DNA from: Selaginella kraussiana
Taxonomy: Eukaryota > Streptophyta > Lycopodiopsida > Selaginellales > Selaginellaceae
Reading direction: 5' to 3'
NCBI GenBank assembly: GCA_001021135.1
Contig: LDJE01079682.1
Span: forward strand, 1-24,233
Length of the DNA: 24,233 nucleotides
A model generated the notes under the pieces. The model was not told the origin of the DNA and made no database searches. It was given only the letters and a program-made list of their open reading frames with translations. Made by a program: the position numbers and the translations under genes. Below, in pieces: positions 1 through 9,956 of the stretch. The number at the start of each line of letters is the position of its first letter. Position 1 is the first letter of the stretch.

Positions 1-752
1 TGCTGACTCCATAAATATCACACAAAATCAAATTTCAGCTCCAGCTCTAATTGTTCGTGGTGGCTCCATAAATACAATATAAATCTTGTTGAATTGCTGG
101 ATTTGCAAAATTGAGAAGACACCTCGAAGTAAGCACCATGAACCAAACTTGGTCTCTGATACCTGCTGTTAGCCCCTCCAAGAACTTGGTGCATAATTAA
201 ACCTATGAATGATAGTATGGATCACCAACTGAGCCAAGAGGCCCCATGATTTATCCTTACATCTTTAGAGAGATCACCAACTGGACCGTCCACCTTTAGA
301 GAATACGACTATCACCCACACATGTGAATTGAGCCATAGGGCCGCCTTACGACAATCCTACCAAAAATATATAGGACTTTTGCCTATTGTTACTCTCCTT
401 AATTTTGGTTAACCATTCATAACATAACAAAAGCTGGGATAAATCCTTGCAGTCACTTCACCTGCCGTTCAATTTCAGGAGACATCGTGCCTGAAGGACG
501 AGTTTTAAATAATTCACAAAGCAAGGGCGCCATATTTTAAAAAATATCCAGAGGATCCATTTACACAATTTGTAAATTGAACTGAGATAGATGAAACCAT
601 CACCAGGTACCTAATTGAACAGTTTTGTTAGTCTTTGGTATAAATGGAAGCACAAAAAGCTTCGACTTTGAACAGCCGGCAAATTCTTCTTTGGAGGTAT
701 TAAGTCATTTATTTCCTAGGTGAGGCAGATTATATGACAACATAGTATTAAA
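1..752. other. Intergenic stretch, no gene seen
   Basis: No open frame of convincing length or composition is visible. The stretch is AT-rich. Near 155-165 the minus strand carries GGTATCAGAG, which resembles a primer-binding site for initiator tRNA-Met as used by plant LTR retroelements, but no second terminal repeat or element gene lies beside it. The 3' end of this stretch is the downstream region of the ribosomal protein gene that ends at 753. Confidence 0.5.
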
Positions 753-1694
753 TCACTTCTTTTTGCCCTTGGCCTTGGCAGCTCCCTTCTTTTTCTTATC
801 CTTGGCAGCGGCAGCAGTCCTGCTGAGCCCTTTCTTGACAACCCTCTTAACCCTAGGCCGTGGCTTCGTCTCGTCATAGAAGGGTAACCCCATGAGGGTC
901 AGCAGCCGCCTGGCTTCCAGCCTCGAACTGGCTCCAGTCACAAGATTTATCCTTAAACCCATGGGTTTATGGATATGGTCAAGCCTGCTCTCAGTGATGG
1001 AACTATAGTCCTTGACTCCCAGGTTGTATGAGCCTGGGATGAACCCATACGCGACCTTGCCTTCGATCTTCGTCTTGGGAACTACAAGGTTCATCAGTCG
1101 ATCAAGGAATGCGTACATTCTCTGGGCGAGGTCATAACTTTAACGACGGTAAAGACGAACCCAGTAATGCGTACCTCATGTCTGAGCGTTACCAGGCATC
1201 CAACCGGGTCGCCTACACGGTATGCACTCCCCTGTACGGGTTTCATTGCCTGGAAAATGGTTGCCCTCTGCCCCGTAAGTATGTACATGTCCCTGCGTGT
1301 GCTCTCGATCACCGTAGCGTCCAAACGGTCCCGTCGGAAGTTGCAGTTGACAATTACCTTCTCGATAAACGGGACCTGCATTTAAGATTATCTACAAGTT
1401 TGTAAACAGTAAACATATGAGTACCTTGTCCATGTTGGGATAATCGAACTCGTCGATGAGAGCTGGGACCACTCGCTCTGTGTAAAGGAGCTTCGACCTG
1501 AAGAGCTTGTTGCCGAGTCCAGAGACGGATCCCCTGCTCTTGGCGTCTGCTGCCGCTAATGCTGCAATGTGGGACGCCGCTTCTGGGTCCAGCTTGAATG
1601 TCACCGATCCTGAGGACCGCCACCATGCAATCCGTGCATTGAAGCTGGCAACAGATAGCAGCTGCCGCTTGCGTGATGCAGCAATGCACGCCAT
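753..1694 (-). CDS. rpl5: Organellar ribosomal protein uL5 (bacterial-type L5), nuclear-encoded
   Basis: This is a large-subunit ribosomal protein of the bacterial L5 type, which binds 5S rRNA at the central protuberance. Three exons are inferred: 1694-1425, 1375-1175 and 1121-753, with GT-AG introns of 49 and 53 nt, giving 279 aa. Splicing restores the L5 runs FDYPNMDKVPFIEKV, TLRHERMYAFLDRL and LLTLMGLPF. The first ATG in the open frame is at 1694; the frame upstream offers only TTG. The N-terminus, about 65 residues before the L5 body, is rich in Arg, Ser and Ala, as in an organelle transit peptide. The C-terminus ends in a Lys/Ala-rich tail of about 30 residues. From memory, the MYAFLDRL and LMGLPF segments look closer to the plastid L5 of plants than to the mitochondrial one, but the middle is divergent, so plastid or mitochondrial destination is open. 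A telo-box-like TTAGGGTTCTT lies just upstream of the start. Confidence 0.85.
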
Positions 1695-1706
1695 TTCTCT
1701 CAGCAA

Positions 1707-1717
1707 TTAGGGTTCTT
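1707..1717 (+). promoter_or_regulatory. Telo-box-like element near the uL5 start
   Basis: TTAGGGTTCTT lies 13 bp upstream of the uL5 ATG, in reverse orientation relative to the gene. The same 11-mer sits just upstream of two other start codons in this window (5135 and 12901). Telo boxes (AAACCCTAA and relatives) are a known feature of 5' regions of plant translation-related genes; function here is inferred. Confidence 0.45.
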
Positions 1718-2255
1718 CAGGTTTAGGGCTCTAAATTGTTAATTTTACCAATTACAGCTAATATCTACACACATCATCCGCATACTTAACATTAATCACG
1801 AGGTATTACTACCACTATCACTCGCTCGCCATTACCATCTACTTGATATTATTTGTCATTTTTTATCACCATAACCGACTTCTCCGATCTCTACAATCCT
1901 GAAGATAAATGTTAATGGATGAGGGTCTTGTTGCAATCCCTGTCTCAAATCAACAAGAAGGACCGACTCAGCTCTCTAGCAGGGCATTGTTTTAAGTACC
2001 TTGAAAGAAAGTTTCTTATTTCAGACCTCGCAAGCTTATCAAGCCAATTCACAAAGCCTAGGGACCATGGCAGATGGAAATCCCAAGATGCCAGAGGGTT
2101 TAATATGAGTGGAGAGCCGTAATAGAACTGCTCTGCTAGTTCACTTACTCTGCCTGAATCGGAATCAGCATTCGTTTTCAGGTGAGTGAAGTGACGTAGT
2201 AGAACTGATGAAAACGAATCGGTAAGTGAACCAGGCCTATGTCTACTGTCTACAG
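1718..2255. other. Intergenic between uL5 and PPR genes
   Basis: No gene is recognised. It holds the promoter side of the uL5 gene and the 3' side of the PPR gene, which point the same way. A small inverted repeat occupies 2139-2231 and is listed separately. Confidence 0.5.
2139..2231. repeat. Short foldback (MITE-like) inverted repeat
   Basis: The outer arms GTTCACTTA (2139-2147) and TAAGTGAAC (2223-2231) are perfect complements. Inside them ATTCGTTTTCA (2170-2180) pairs with TGAAAACGAAT (2209-2219). The left arm has about 14 extra bases between the two stems. The total length of 93 bp fits a small MITE or a stem-loop in the 3' flank of the PPR gene. No clear target-site duplication was found. 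Confidence 0.5.
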
Positions 2256-4865
2256 TTAAGCATGAATCTCTTTTATTTGTAGGACCCTTTCTTTTTCCTC
2301 CCACATACACTTACTATCGTATATCTGGCCCATGAGCACATAAGCGGACATTTCATTCTTGTTTATATGCACAATCGACTGAAAAGCCAACCTTCCTATC
2401 TCAACATTCTTCCACTTGCAACATGCACCCAAAAGTGTCCTCCATGTCACCATATCGCAATTAGAAGGCATCTCCCGCAACACTGCAATCGCCTCGTTTA
2501 ATAGGTTTGCACGACTCAGGACATCAACCATGCAATTGTAATGTATAACTGAAGGGATTACTTTATACTTCACAGGCATTGCCTCAAAGTACTCCCTTGC
2601 TTTTTCCACTGAACCTGCATGATTACAACATAAGAGCATGCACACGAAGGTCACAGCATCAGGTCGAAATCCCTCATCCTGCATTGTTTCGAAAAGATTG
2701 AACACAACGTCGGTGTCAAAGCTCCCATATCCCGTCAGTAGTGCATTCCATGTTGTGATGTTTCTTGCTCTTGGGTGCGCATCAAAAACCTCACGGGCAG
2801 CTTCGATGCTTCCACATTTGGCATAGAAGTCTACCAAACATGTAAGCACTTGAGCATTAAAGTCACGAATGTCCGAGTGGAACTTCCGTCCAAGAGCCAA
2901 GTCTCCAGTTAGTAAGCATGCCCTAAGAACAGCAATGTATGTCACGGAATCGGGTGCACAACCGCTCACTTTCATTTTCGAAAACAACTTCAAGACTTCT
3001 AGCCCATTTCCATGATCGGCATAACCAAGTAGTAAGACATTCCACGACACCACGTCTGGTTTTGAGATTCTCTCAAATACAATATGAGCTTCCGTCATAC
3101 TGCCGCATCTGGCGTACATGTCTAGAAGCGTATTTTGTATGTACAGATTCATCAAGCTACCTATCTCGGCATGTATTCTTCTGCCTCGTATTAGACACTC
3201 CTCCACGTAGTTTTCTCCATCCACAGCCAGCGTCGTGCATGCCTTGAGAGCAGCAACGTATGTCACAGAATTGGGTACACAGTTGGATGCTTTCATTCTC
3301 GAAAACAATCGTAAGGCTTCAACACCCATCCCGTTATCCGTGTATCCCGTAATCATAGCAGTCCAGGAGACGACATCGGGTGTATGAATATTATCGAACA
3401 CAGTACGAGCCTCAACAATGCCGCCGCACTTGGAATATACGGCTATGAGCGTGCTTTGGGCATGACGATCCAAGTGCTCCATGCCAATTTCCAAATGTAT
3501 ATTTTTCACTCGTTCGAGACGAACTTGTTGTGAACAGGTAATTGTATTCTCTCCTAAAGATGTGCAAGCCTTTAGGGCAGCAACGTATGTTAAAGAATCG
3601 GGTGTACATCCATTGGCTTTCATCTTGGAAAATAAACTTAAGGCAACATCACCTTGTCCATTATCTGCATACCCGAGCAGCAGAACATTCCATGACACAA
3701 CGTTGGGTTCCTCAACACTGTCAAAAACAGCCTGAGCATCGATCATGCTCCCACATTTCGCATACATGTCCATGAGCGTGCTCTGAACAAAACTATTCAA
3801 ATGGTTACCAATCTCCAAGTGTATATTTCTACCCCGTTTCAGGCAGTCTTCCTTATTTGTTTCCGATATCAATGATGTGCAGGCTTTCAAAGCAGACACA
3901 TAAGTTACAGAGTTTGGCTCGCATCCTCTCGCTGTCATCTTGAAAAACAGTTCCAAAGTAGCAGCTCCTTCTCCATTGTCAACATACCCAAGCAGCAAAG
4001 CATTCCAAGATACAACGTTAGGCTTAGGGATCCCGTCGAACACACTACGAGCTTCCGCCATGCTTCCACACTTCGCATACATGTCTATAAGAGTACTCTG
4101 AACGAAGCTGTCCATATGGCGTCCAATCTTCGAATGTATTTCTCTGCCTAATGCTAAAGACTCTCCCTTACTTTGGCTCACTGCCATAGACGTACAGGCC
4201 CTAAGAGCAGCAACGTACGTTACAGCATTTGGCTCACATCCTTGTTCCTTCATTTTGGAGAACATCTCCAAAGCAAAGACAGCCTCCCCATTATCGGCAT
4301 ACCCCAAAATAAGCGAGGTCCAGCATACTACATCGGGCTTCGGGATACTTTCAAATACACGACGAGCTTCTAGCATACTCCCACACTTAGCGTACATGTC
4401 GATAAGTGTATTTTGCACGTATATGTTCAAGTGACCATGCATCTCTAAATGTACATTTCTGCCTCGTAGAAGATAGACTTTCTTCACATTGGCATCCCCA
4501 TTCAACGCCAGAGTGCTGCAAGACTTGAGAGCAGCAATGTACGTTATTGAATTACGCTCTTTCAGGCTTGAAAATAATTCCAAGGACGTTAGCCCTTCCC
4601 CGTTTTCTGCATAACCCAAAAGGAGGACATTCCAGGAGACAACGTCGGGATTTTGCAAACTATCAAATAGGCGGCGAGCAACGATCATGCTACCACACTT
4701 TGCATACAGTTTTACAAGTGCTGTGACAACATAAAAGCTTGATTCTTTGTCATACTCAACTGCTTTTGCATGGAGGTTTCTTCCCCATTGTAAGTCTCGC
4801 TTGATACTACAAGTCTTCAAATCCGTTAGCAGAGTGTGGGCGTTGTATGCCTCGCGTTGTTTCAT
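2256..4865 (-). CDS. PLS-class pentatricopeptide repeat protein with truncated E-like tail
   Basis: PPR proteins are sequence-specific RNA-binding proteins of plastids and mitochondria; the PLS class usually serves C-to-U editing. One exon of 869 aa starts at the first ATG (4865); the frame runs further upstream only to a TTG and then a stop. Seven S-type motifs with the core YAKCGSM (or YSKCGGI, YARCGSM, YAKCGSI) recur about every 105 residues, each followed by a P motif of the PDVVSWNVLLLGYADNG type and an L motif with VTYVAALKAC. The last part (MVDVLSRANLLNEAIAVL, TWRTLLGACCKWKNVEIG, YVLMGQIYDSKCMWEEKERV) matches the S2 and E1 region. The frame stops about ten residues later, so E2/E+ and the DYW deaminase are absent. 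If it edits, the deaminase must come in trans. No clear transit peptide is seen before the first repeat. The gene is divergent from DCP2, with 304 bp between the ATGs. Confidence 0.9.
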   Translation of the reverse strand: MKQREAYNAHTLLTDLKTCSIKRDLQWGRNLHAKAVEYDKESSFYVVTALVKLYAKCGSMIVARRLFDSLQNPDVVSWNVLLLGYAENGEGLTSLELFSSLKERNSITYIAALKSCSTLALNGDANVKKVYLLRGRNVHLEMHGHLNIYVQNTLIDMYAKCGSMLEARRVFESIPKPDVVCWTSLILGYADNGEAVFALEMFSKMKEQGCEPNAVTYVAALRACTSMAVSQSKGESLALGREIHSKIGRHMDSFVQSTLIDMYAKCGSMAEARSVFDGIPKPNVVSWNALLLGYVDNGEGAATLELFFKMTARGCEPNSVTYVSALKACTSLISETNKEDCLKRGRNIHLEIGNHLNSFVQSTLMDMYAKCGSMIDAQAVFDSVEEPNVVSWNVLLLGYADNGQGDVALSLFSKMKANGCTPDSLTYVAALKACTSLGENTITCSQQVRLERVKNIHLEIGMEHLDRHAQSTLIAVYSKCGGIVEARTVFDNIHTPDVVSWTAMITGYTDNGMGVEALRLFSRMKASNCVPNSVTYVAALKACTTLAVDGENYVEECLIRGRRIHAEIGSLMNLYIQNTLLDMYARCGSMTEAHIVFERISKPDVVSWNVLLLGYADHGNGLEVLKLFSKMKVSGCAPDSVTYIAVLRACLLTGDLALGRKFHSDIRDFNAQVLTCLVDFYAKCGSIEAAREVFDAHPRARNITTWNALLTGYGSFDTDVVFNLFETMQDEGFRPDAVTFVCMLLCCNHAGSVEKAREYFEAMPVKYKVIPSVIHYNCMVDVLSRANLLNEAIAVLREMPSNCDMVTWRTLLGACCKWKNVEIGRLAFQSIVHINKNEMSAYVLMGQIYDSKCMWEEKERVLQIKEIHA

Positions 4866-5169
4866 CTGTTTCTCATTTGAATGCAAGGACCCGTTTTTAT
4901 CCGTCTGGATCGACGGTGACTAAGTTGAATGCAGCAAGATAGAACGCAAGTGCACCCATCGCCAAGTGATGCCAGTTTGTTCGAGGTTTCATTGCAACCA
5001 AATGTTTCGACTGAAGATGTATGTGTTACATCAAAAAAGATCGTTTCATTTCGTATAAAACAAGGTGGCTAGCTCAATAAGAAAGTTTAGGATTTAGGGG
5101 CAAATTAATTATGTAATATACAATCCATCAAAATTTAGGGTTCTTGATCAAAGCTGGGGTTCTTCGAGG
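4866..5169. promoter_or_regulatory. Divergent promoter region between PPR and DCP2 genes
   Basis: These 304 bp separate two start codons facing away from each other and must hold both promoters. TTAGGGTTCTT (5135-5145) lies 25 bp before the DCP2 ATG, and a second TTTAGGGG occurs near 5094. No clear TATA box can be assigned. Confidence 0.55.
5135..5145 (+). promoter_or_regulatory. Telo-box-like element before DCP2
   Basis: TTAGGGTTCTT sits 25 bp upstream of the DCP2 ATG and is identical to the elements at 1707 and 12901. Its role is inferred from position and resemblance to plant telo boxes. Confidence 0.45.
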
Positions 5170-6521
5170 ATGGCCGCAGGTGGGAAAGAAAGGGCGCACC
5201 ATCTTCCATCGCAGGAAATGCTGGACGATCTCTGCAGGTGGGTAGAATGCTGTAGTTGGTAACAGGCAGCAGCAGCTGGGTGGGTTTGCAGCCGCTTTGT
5301 TCTCAATGCGCCGGAAGAGGAGCTGGAATCGTTCGAAAGGCTACTCTTCTTGGTGGAGCAGGCGCACTGGTTCTACGAGGACTATAACATGGAGCAGAAT
5401 GCATCGCTCAAGTCGATCAACCTTCGGGAGTTCACGGCGCTAAGTATGGTTAACTATTACAATTCCGATGTTTAACTAACGGTTTTTAAGTTGCCAGTGT
5501 TTAAAAGCTGCAAGAACCTTCGACCATACATTGCCCACATCGACGACATATACAAGGACTTCACGACGTACAAGATCAGCGTCCCTGTCACGGGTGGCAT
5601 CATTTTGGATGAATCATACGAGAGGGTGAGTGATGATTTAACATTGGAAGTGAACTTTAATCCATGTTGTTTTGCTGTTTTCTAGTGCCTAATGGTGAAA
5701 GGATGGAAGCCAGGAGCAAGCTGGAGCTTCCCAAGGGGCAAGAAGAACAAGGATGAAGAGGATCATAATTGTGCCGTCAGAGAGGTATCCATCGATTTAT
5801 TAAACTCCATTGCTTAAACCCGTGATTATGATGAAGGTTCGGGAGGAGACGGGGTTCGACATATCAGGGTACCTCAGAGTGGAACACCATCTCGAAGTTG
5901 TGTTAGGGCAACAAAGGATCAGGCTCTACATTGTTGTAGGAGTCAAGGAAGACGCCTACTTCGTACCCCAGACCAAGAAGGAGATCAGCGTACGTTCTTC
6001 GTATATTTCTACGTTATCTCACGGGGGTTAAGACTTTCAGGAAATCGCTTGGCACAGGATCGATGACCTACCTGTGAACGGAAACGAGACGTCGCATAAC
6101 AGAGGTCCGACGGGTATCAAGTACTACATGGTCTGGCCTTTCTTAGGGTAAGCTTCCATATATTCAAACTATATATGATTCTTTACAAATAATAAATACT
6201 ACCGCAGGCCCCTCAAAGCGTGGATCAATAGGCACAGGCCCGCAAATGTTCCAAGGAGTGGTTATACCAAGAAGGGTATGCATAGCAGCTTCTGAAATTC
6301 GTGGCAACTTTTGTTCAGGGGTGACGGTGTACAAGGCGAATACGAGCGGTCACACCACGTTTCCGACTCTGGTGGTGAACCATGTGGTGAACCAGGTGGT
6401 GAACGTCTTGCCCCAGCAACCGGCTTCAGCAGCGTCTCGTCCTCCAGCAAGCGAACTTCCTGGCAAGAGCTTCCGGAACTTCACGTTCGACTTATCGGGG
6501 ATTGTGGCTCATATCAACTAA
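5170..6521 (+). CDS. DCP2: mRNA-decapping enzyme DCP2 (Nudix hydrolase)
   Basis: DCP2 removes the 7-methylguanosine cap from mRNA in the cytoplasm (P-bodies), working with DCP1 and VCS in plants. Eight exons are inferred: 5170-5237, 5292-5443, 5498-5625, 5686-5784, 5837-5989, 6041-6147, 6208-6275 and 6319-6521. All introns are GT-AG and 43-60 nt long; the protein is 325 aa. The N-terminal regulatory domain (about residues 16-98) contains LDDLCSRFVLNAPEEELESF and HWFYEDYN. The Nudix fold follows from about residue 99. Its Nudix box is complete at residues 134-156: G134, E140, R148, E149, E152, E153, G155, so the metal-binding glutamates are present. Box B follows (EIAWHRIDDLP, WPFL, LKAWI). 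The C-terminal tail after about residue 260 is short and poorly conserved, ending in FRNFTFDLSGIV, so the protein is somewhat shorter than the Arabidopsis protein of about 370 aa. It converges on CUL1 downstream. Confidence 0.95.
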
Positions 6522-7092
6522 TCATCTAACGTATAATAGCATGTCCGGGATGAACTCTGTATCTCATGTATACCCTGGTGTATATTAATGTGATGATCCT
6601 TCTAACGTATTTAGTCCGTACGTGAGCTTTCTTTCTGCTCTTATTATCATTTCAACGGTTCATTTGAGCATTGCTAAAAGAGGAAAAATCGAACAGTTTG
6701 TGCATTAAATGAAAGGCCTTTGTTACTCATATAGTCACAATTACTTGCATTTTAATGGAAATGAAACTGCACTCCATGGTCAAGCTTGATCTATGTATGA
6801 AGATAGATACATATGCTACCACAAGACCATTGAGCTCAGAATGAAGAACATGCTGTTGAAGGTTCCTTGGACGGCAGATGAAAAGGGAAAAAGCCGCCTG
6901 TGCTTCACTTCATGCGGGAAGAAATGGAAAGGCCAACCTGACAAATGGTTTTGAGAAGGAGGATGCAACTGCGCAGGCGTACGTTCACGTGCATACGCTG
7001 CGGCTCTCAAAGCTCGCATGACGAAATCCATGTCGAAATCAAAGTCTTATATATATTGTATTCAAGGTAAATGGAAGTTGTATTTGGACGGA
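6522..7092. other. Convergent 3' region between DCP2 and CUL1
   Basis: The two genes point at each other, so this stretch holds two 3' UTRs and terminators. No conserved coding sequence is seen. No poly(T) run is seen just beyond the CUL1 stop, as a fresh retrocopy would show on this strand. Confidence 0.5.
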
Positions 7093-9309
7093 TCAAGCAA
7101 GATACTTGAATGTGTTGGGGGTCTTCCTGTCCCTCTCCAAATACTCGCGAGCGATGAGGTCTTCAATCCGGCTCTTGATCATCTTGATGTCAGGCTTAAA
7201 CATCCGGCTCAGTTGCTCCACGCACTCCAAAACGAGCTGCTGGTACACAAGGACCTTCCGGCTCTTCATGATCCGGACCAGGCAGGCATCAATGGCGTAC
7301 TTCCTGTCCTTGCACACATCCTCAACCACCTTTTTCTTCTCGTCCATTGGAGGCATTGGAACCCTGATGCGCCGCTGTCTGTCCGTGAACTTCGCGTTGA
7401 ACTCGAAAATGTCATTGGAATCAATGGTCTTGTTGTCAGGCTCTTTCCTCAGGATCTTGTACTTGGCGCATGACAGCGAATGAAGCTGGCGAACGATCTC
7501 GTCGTCGGTGAGATTGACCTGGTTCTTGATATCAGTATAGCTTAGCCTTTCAGAATCATTAAACAACAGCAACACCGCAGCCTGATGCGTAGTGACCACG
7601 AACTCGTACCTCTTGCCCCCAAAATCTCCGGTGACATGGCACGTACCCAGCTGGCAAATCCAAGTTAACTTCCTGTTCTTGTTTCTTTTATGATAAAACT
7701 CTTTAAAGCTTTCTACACATTTGACTAACTCTGCAGGCAATATAAGGTCGGAAGGCTTGTAGGTTGGCCAGAATCCGGATGTCAAAACTTGCACGGTCAA
7801 ATCAGCGCCCGGGTTGCATTCAGGATTCTCTCTCAAGTGTTCCTCAAACTGAGTATAGTTCTCTCTGGCAAGGGTAGCGTCCTTAACCATTCCCTCCATC
7901 TTTGACGTAAACAGACCACCAAACTCCTGCTTCAGCTTTGATAACATGCTTCGCTCCTGATCGTTGTTCCCACTTTTGTCATTCAGCAAGCGTCTTGCCA
8001 GCTTCTGCTTGTAGAATTCGGCAAAGAGATCCCTGTCGCTGATGTAAGCCAGCATCTTGACAACCTTCTCAAGAGTGTCCTCGATGGCCTCCTCACTAAG
8101 TTTCTCGCTTTCACGGTTTTTGAGAAGGTTGTCGCAATAGGCAGCTATGAGTTGAGCGCTTGTGTTGCCGGCGATATCCTTGTTGCAGAATGTCTCGAAG
8201 GCCCCTTTTAGTGCCTTGTTAAAGAGCAGGTGATTGTTGAAGCATTCGCTAATATACTGCAGGTACTTATTGTGAAGGTTAAGGACCTTACCAACGAAAG
8301 CCTCATCTTGTGACCCAACAGTATCGGGCTTTTTCTTACTTGCAGCATCCACGGCCTGCTTTACCAGAGCAGTCCCCTCTTCTGTGACATGCACACGGAA
8401 AGAAAGGGCTATCGGGTCCAGTCCCTTTGGAATCTCACAGAAGAGCTTGTACATTCTCGAAAGGTCGTCCACCTTATTGTTCCTGAGCAAGACATGGCAG
8501 CCGGAGTGCTCGTTCTCAAGAATTTGCTGCTTATAATGCAATAGAATCTCTTGCTGAACTTTCTCAAGCAGCTTGGTTTCGCTGCTGGCGTGCAAGTAAT
8601 TGTCAACTCTTTCCTTTTCCCTTTTCAGGCAGTCCTCGGCTTTGACCATGTACTCAGGGCAGGAATACTCGACAATCCATGAGGCAGCCCTACGGGAGTA
8701 GTAGGCAGTGGTGCTGTCAAGCATTGGGGTCTCGAAGTCTGCTTCGTAGGTGCCCATGCTATCCCATTCCATGTTCACAAAGATCCCCAGCACCTTCCTG
8801 AGAAGGATCCTGTCAATCTGTTCGCCCTCTCGTTCCTTATCGATCAGAAAGATGACAGTGTTCCTTACGTTCTCCTTCAGCTTTTGGAAGACTATGTCTT
8901 TAAAGCAAATCATTCCAACCTGGTTCAGTGTTGGTTTGAACTCGCGCTGGACAAAGTGGCGGTCCAAATACTCGAATAGTCGGCAAAGACACTTGACCAT
9001 GGTATTATGGTTGTCCCAGCGTCTCACAAATTCCTTAAGCATGAATTCGTCGTGCCTCATCCTCAAATCCGGCATCACCTCTTTCTCAAGGTAGTTCTCA
9101 ATCACCATTCTGTAGCAATCATAGAGCTGCTGGCAGTAGAACACGTTACCTGAACACAAGTTGTAGATCACTGTATAGCAATTTATGTACTCGTCCGGGG
9201 TCAATCGATTGCTTGAGCCCTCGAGAATGCTGAAAAGCTTGCTGATCGCCCTATTTACTGTAACCCATCCATCGTTCAGCACCTTCATCATGACCTCCCG
9301 GTCCGTCAT
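7093..9309 (-). CDS. CUL1: Cullin-1, scaffold of SCF ubiquitin ligases, intronless copy
   Basis: CUL1 bridges SKP1/F-box receptors (N-terminus) and RBX1 (C-terminus) in SCF E3 ligases in cytoplasm and nucleus. The protein is 738 aa in one exon starting at ATG 9309, the same length as I recall for Arabidopsis CUL1. The SKP1-binding cullin repeat is present ([25 protein letters not shown]), as are the central repeats ([31 protein letters not shown]) and the cullin homology domain (LAEF-type [49 protein letters not shown]). The winged-helix neddylation site [10 protein letters not shown] has its lysine at residue 682, the position used in the Arabidopsis protein. It ends in the usual YLA. Nothing essential is visibly missing. 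Land-plant CUL1 genes normally carry many introns, and the neighbouring genes here have introns every 50-400 bp. An uninterrupted 2.2-kb frame therefore suggests retroposition followed by retention. Confidence 0.95.
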   Translation of the reverse strand: MTDREVMMKVLNDGWVTVNRAISKLFSILEGSSNRLTPDEYINCYTVIYNLCSGNVFYCQQLYDCYRMVIENYLEKEVMPDLRMRHDEFMLKEFVRRWDNHNTMVKCLCRLFEYLDRHFVQREFKPTLNQVGMICFKDIVFQKLKENVRNTVIFLIDKEREGEQIDRILLRKVLGIFVNMEWDSMGTYEADFETPMLDSTTAYYSRRAASWIVEYSCPEYMVKAEDCLKREKERVDNYLHASSETKLLEKVQQEILLHYKQQILENEHSGCHVLLRNNKVDDLSRMYKLFCEIPKGLDPIALSFRVHVTEEGTALVKQAVDAASKKKPDTVGSQDEAFVGKVLNLHNKYLQYISECFNNHLLFNKALKGAFETFCNKDIAGNTSAQLIAAYCDNLLKNRESEKLSEEAIEDTLEKVVKMLAYISDRDLFAEFYKQKLARRLLNDKSGNNDQERSMLSKLKQEFGGLFTSKMEGMVKDATLARENYTQFEEHLRENPECNPGADLTVQVLTSGFWPTYKPSDLILPAELVKCVESFKEFYHKRNKNRKLTWICQLGTCHVTGDFGGKRYEFVVTTHQAAVLLLFNDSERLSYTDIKNQVNLTDDEIVRQLHSLSCAKYKILRKEPDNKTIDSNDIFEFNAKFTDRQRRIRVPMPPMDEKKKVVEDVCKDRKYAIDACLVRIMKSRKVLVYQQLVLECVEQLSRMFKPDIKMIKSRIEDLIAREYLERDRKTPNTFKYLA

Positions 9310-9698
9310 TGTCCCTTGATCGCAACCCTCAAGCCTAGTTTTTTGTTCATAGGCTTTAATACCGATTGAGTTTAATCTTTATGTGCCGAAGTTTAAAACA
9401 AGGGGTCACCACACAATTGAAAGCAAGTCCCGTGTTGATTACAGTTTATTGAGCAAATACATATCAACGTCTCTTAGAATACAATGTTGCGTTTAGGATT
9501 CATACAATAACTATTGAGACTTGTGGAGCCTTCAGAGCTGCCCACTCAAGAAACATGCTAAGCGCTCGACAATTAACGTATTTGCTATTGGAACCTAGGC
9601 ATTGTATAAAAGGTCGAAGTTTTAACACGTGGATTGAGAAACATTATAGCAGCATATGTCCATGCTAAATGAACTAAAGAAAGCGTTTTAATTTGCTA
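9310..9698. other. Upstream region of CUL1, no gene seen
   Basis: AT-rich, with no recognisable coding sequence. It should contain the CUL1 promoter. No clear TATA box or target-site duplication relative to the 3' side of CUL1 could be identified. Confidence 0.45.
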
Positions 9699-9956
9699 TT
9701 AGAGATGGGATATCTTCAGGAGAAGTTCAAGTGAGATCATAACGAAGTTTATGGAGACACCCATCGACCCTGTCAGTGTGTTACTTGGTTTCTTCACAAG
9801 GGTACCCCTCAAGACCTGGTCCCTGTTTCGAGCCATCACACTCTGAATATGGCTGGCCAGGTCTTCAACGAGCAAACGTTTAACCAGTGGAGCGTGATTT
9901 ATTCTATTCAGTGAGAGATGCTCCTCAAAACCCCACCTCTTGTGGGTGGTAAGCAT
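9699..9956 (-). pseudogene. Unrecognised coding-like fragment forming the long arm of an inverted repeat
   Basis: The open frame from ATG 9956 gives 85 aa beginning MLTTHKRWGFEEHLSLNRIN. I do not recognise the family. It looks more protein-like than random: the mixed charged and hydrophobic composition continues through LVKRLLVEDLASHIQSVMA. The first 21 residues reappear, with one change (S to P), on the opposite strand at 10103-10165, so the fragment was inverted-duplicated while the protein reading stayed the same. The right-hand copy lacks most of the rest. It could be a piece of a host gene elsewhere in the genome or a short gene of its own. Function unknown. Confidence 0.35.

Noticed and set aside
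120-170. Possible primer-binding site of an LTR retroelement (GGTATCAGAG on the minus strand)
   Set aside because: There is no pair of terminal repeats, no target duplication and no element gene; a 10-mer alone is weak evidence.
2800-4750. Regular DNA repeats of about 315 bp that might look like a satellite or array
   Set aside because: They are the codons of the PPR modules in one long open frame, not a non-coding array.
7018-7483. Plus-strand frames of 151 and 125 codons
   Set aside because: They lie almost wholly antisense to the conserved C-terminal end of CUL1 and have no independent motif; they are shadows of that gene.
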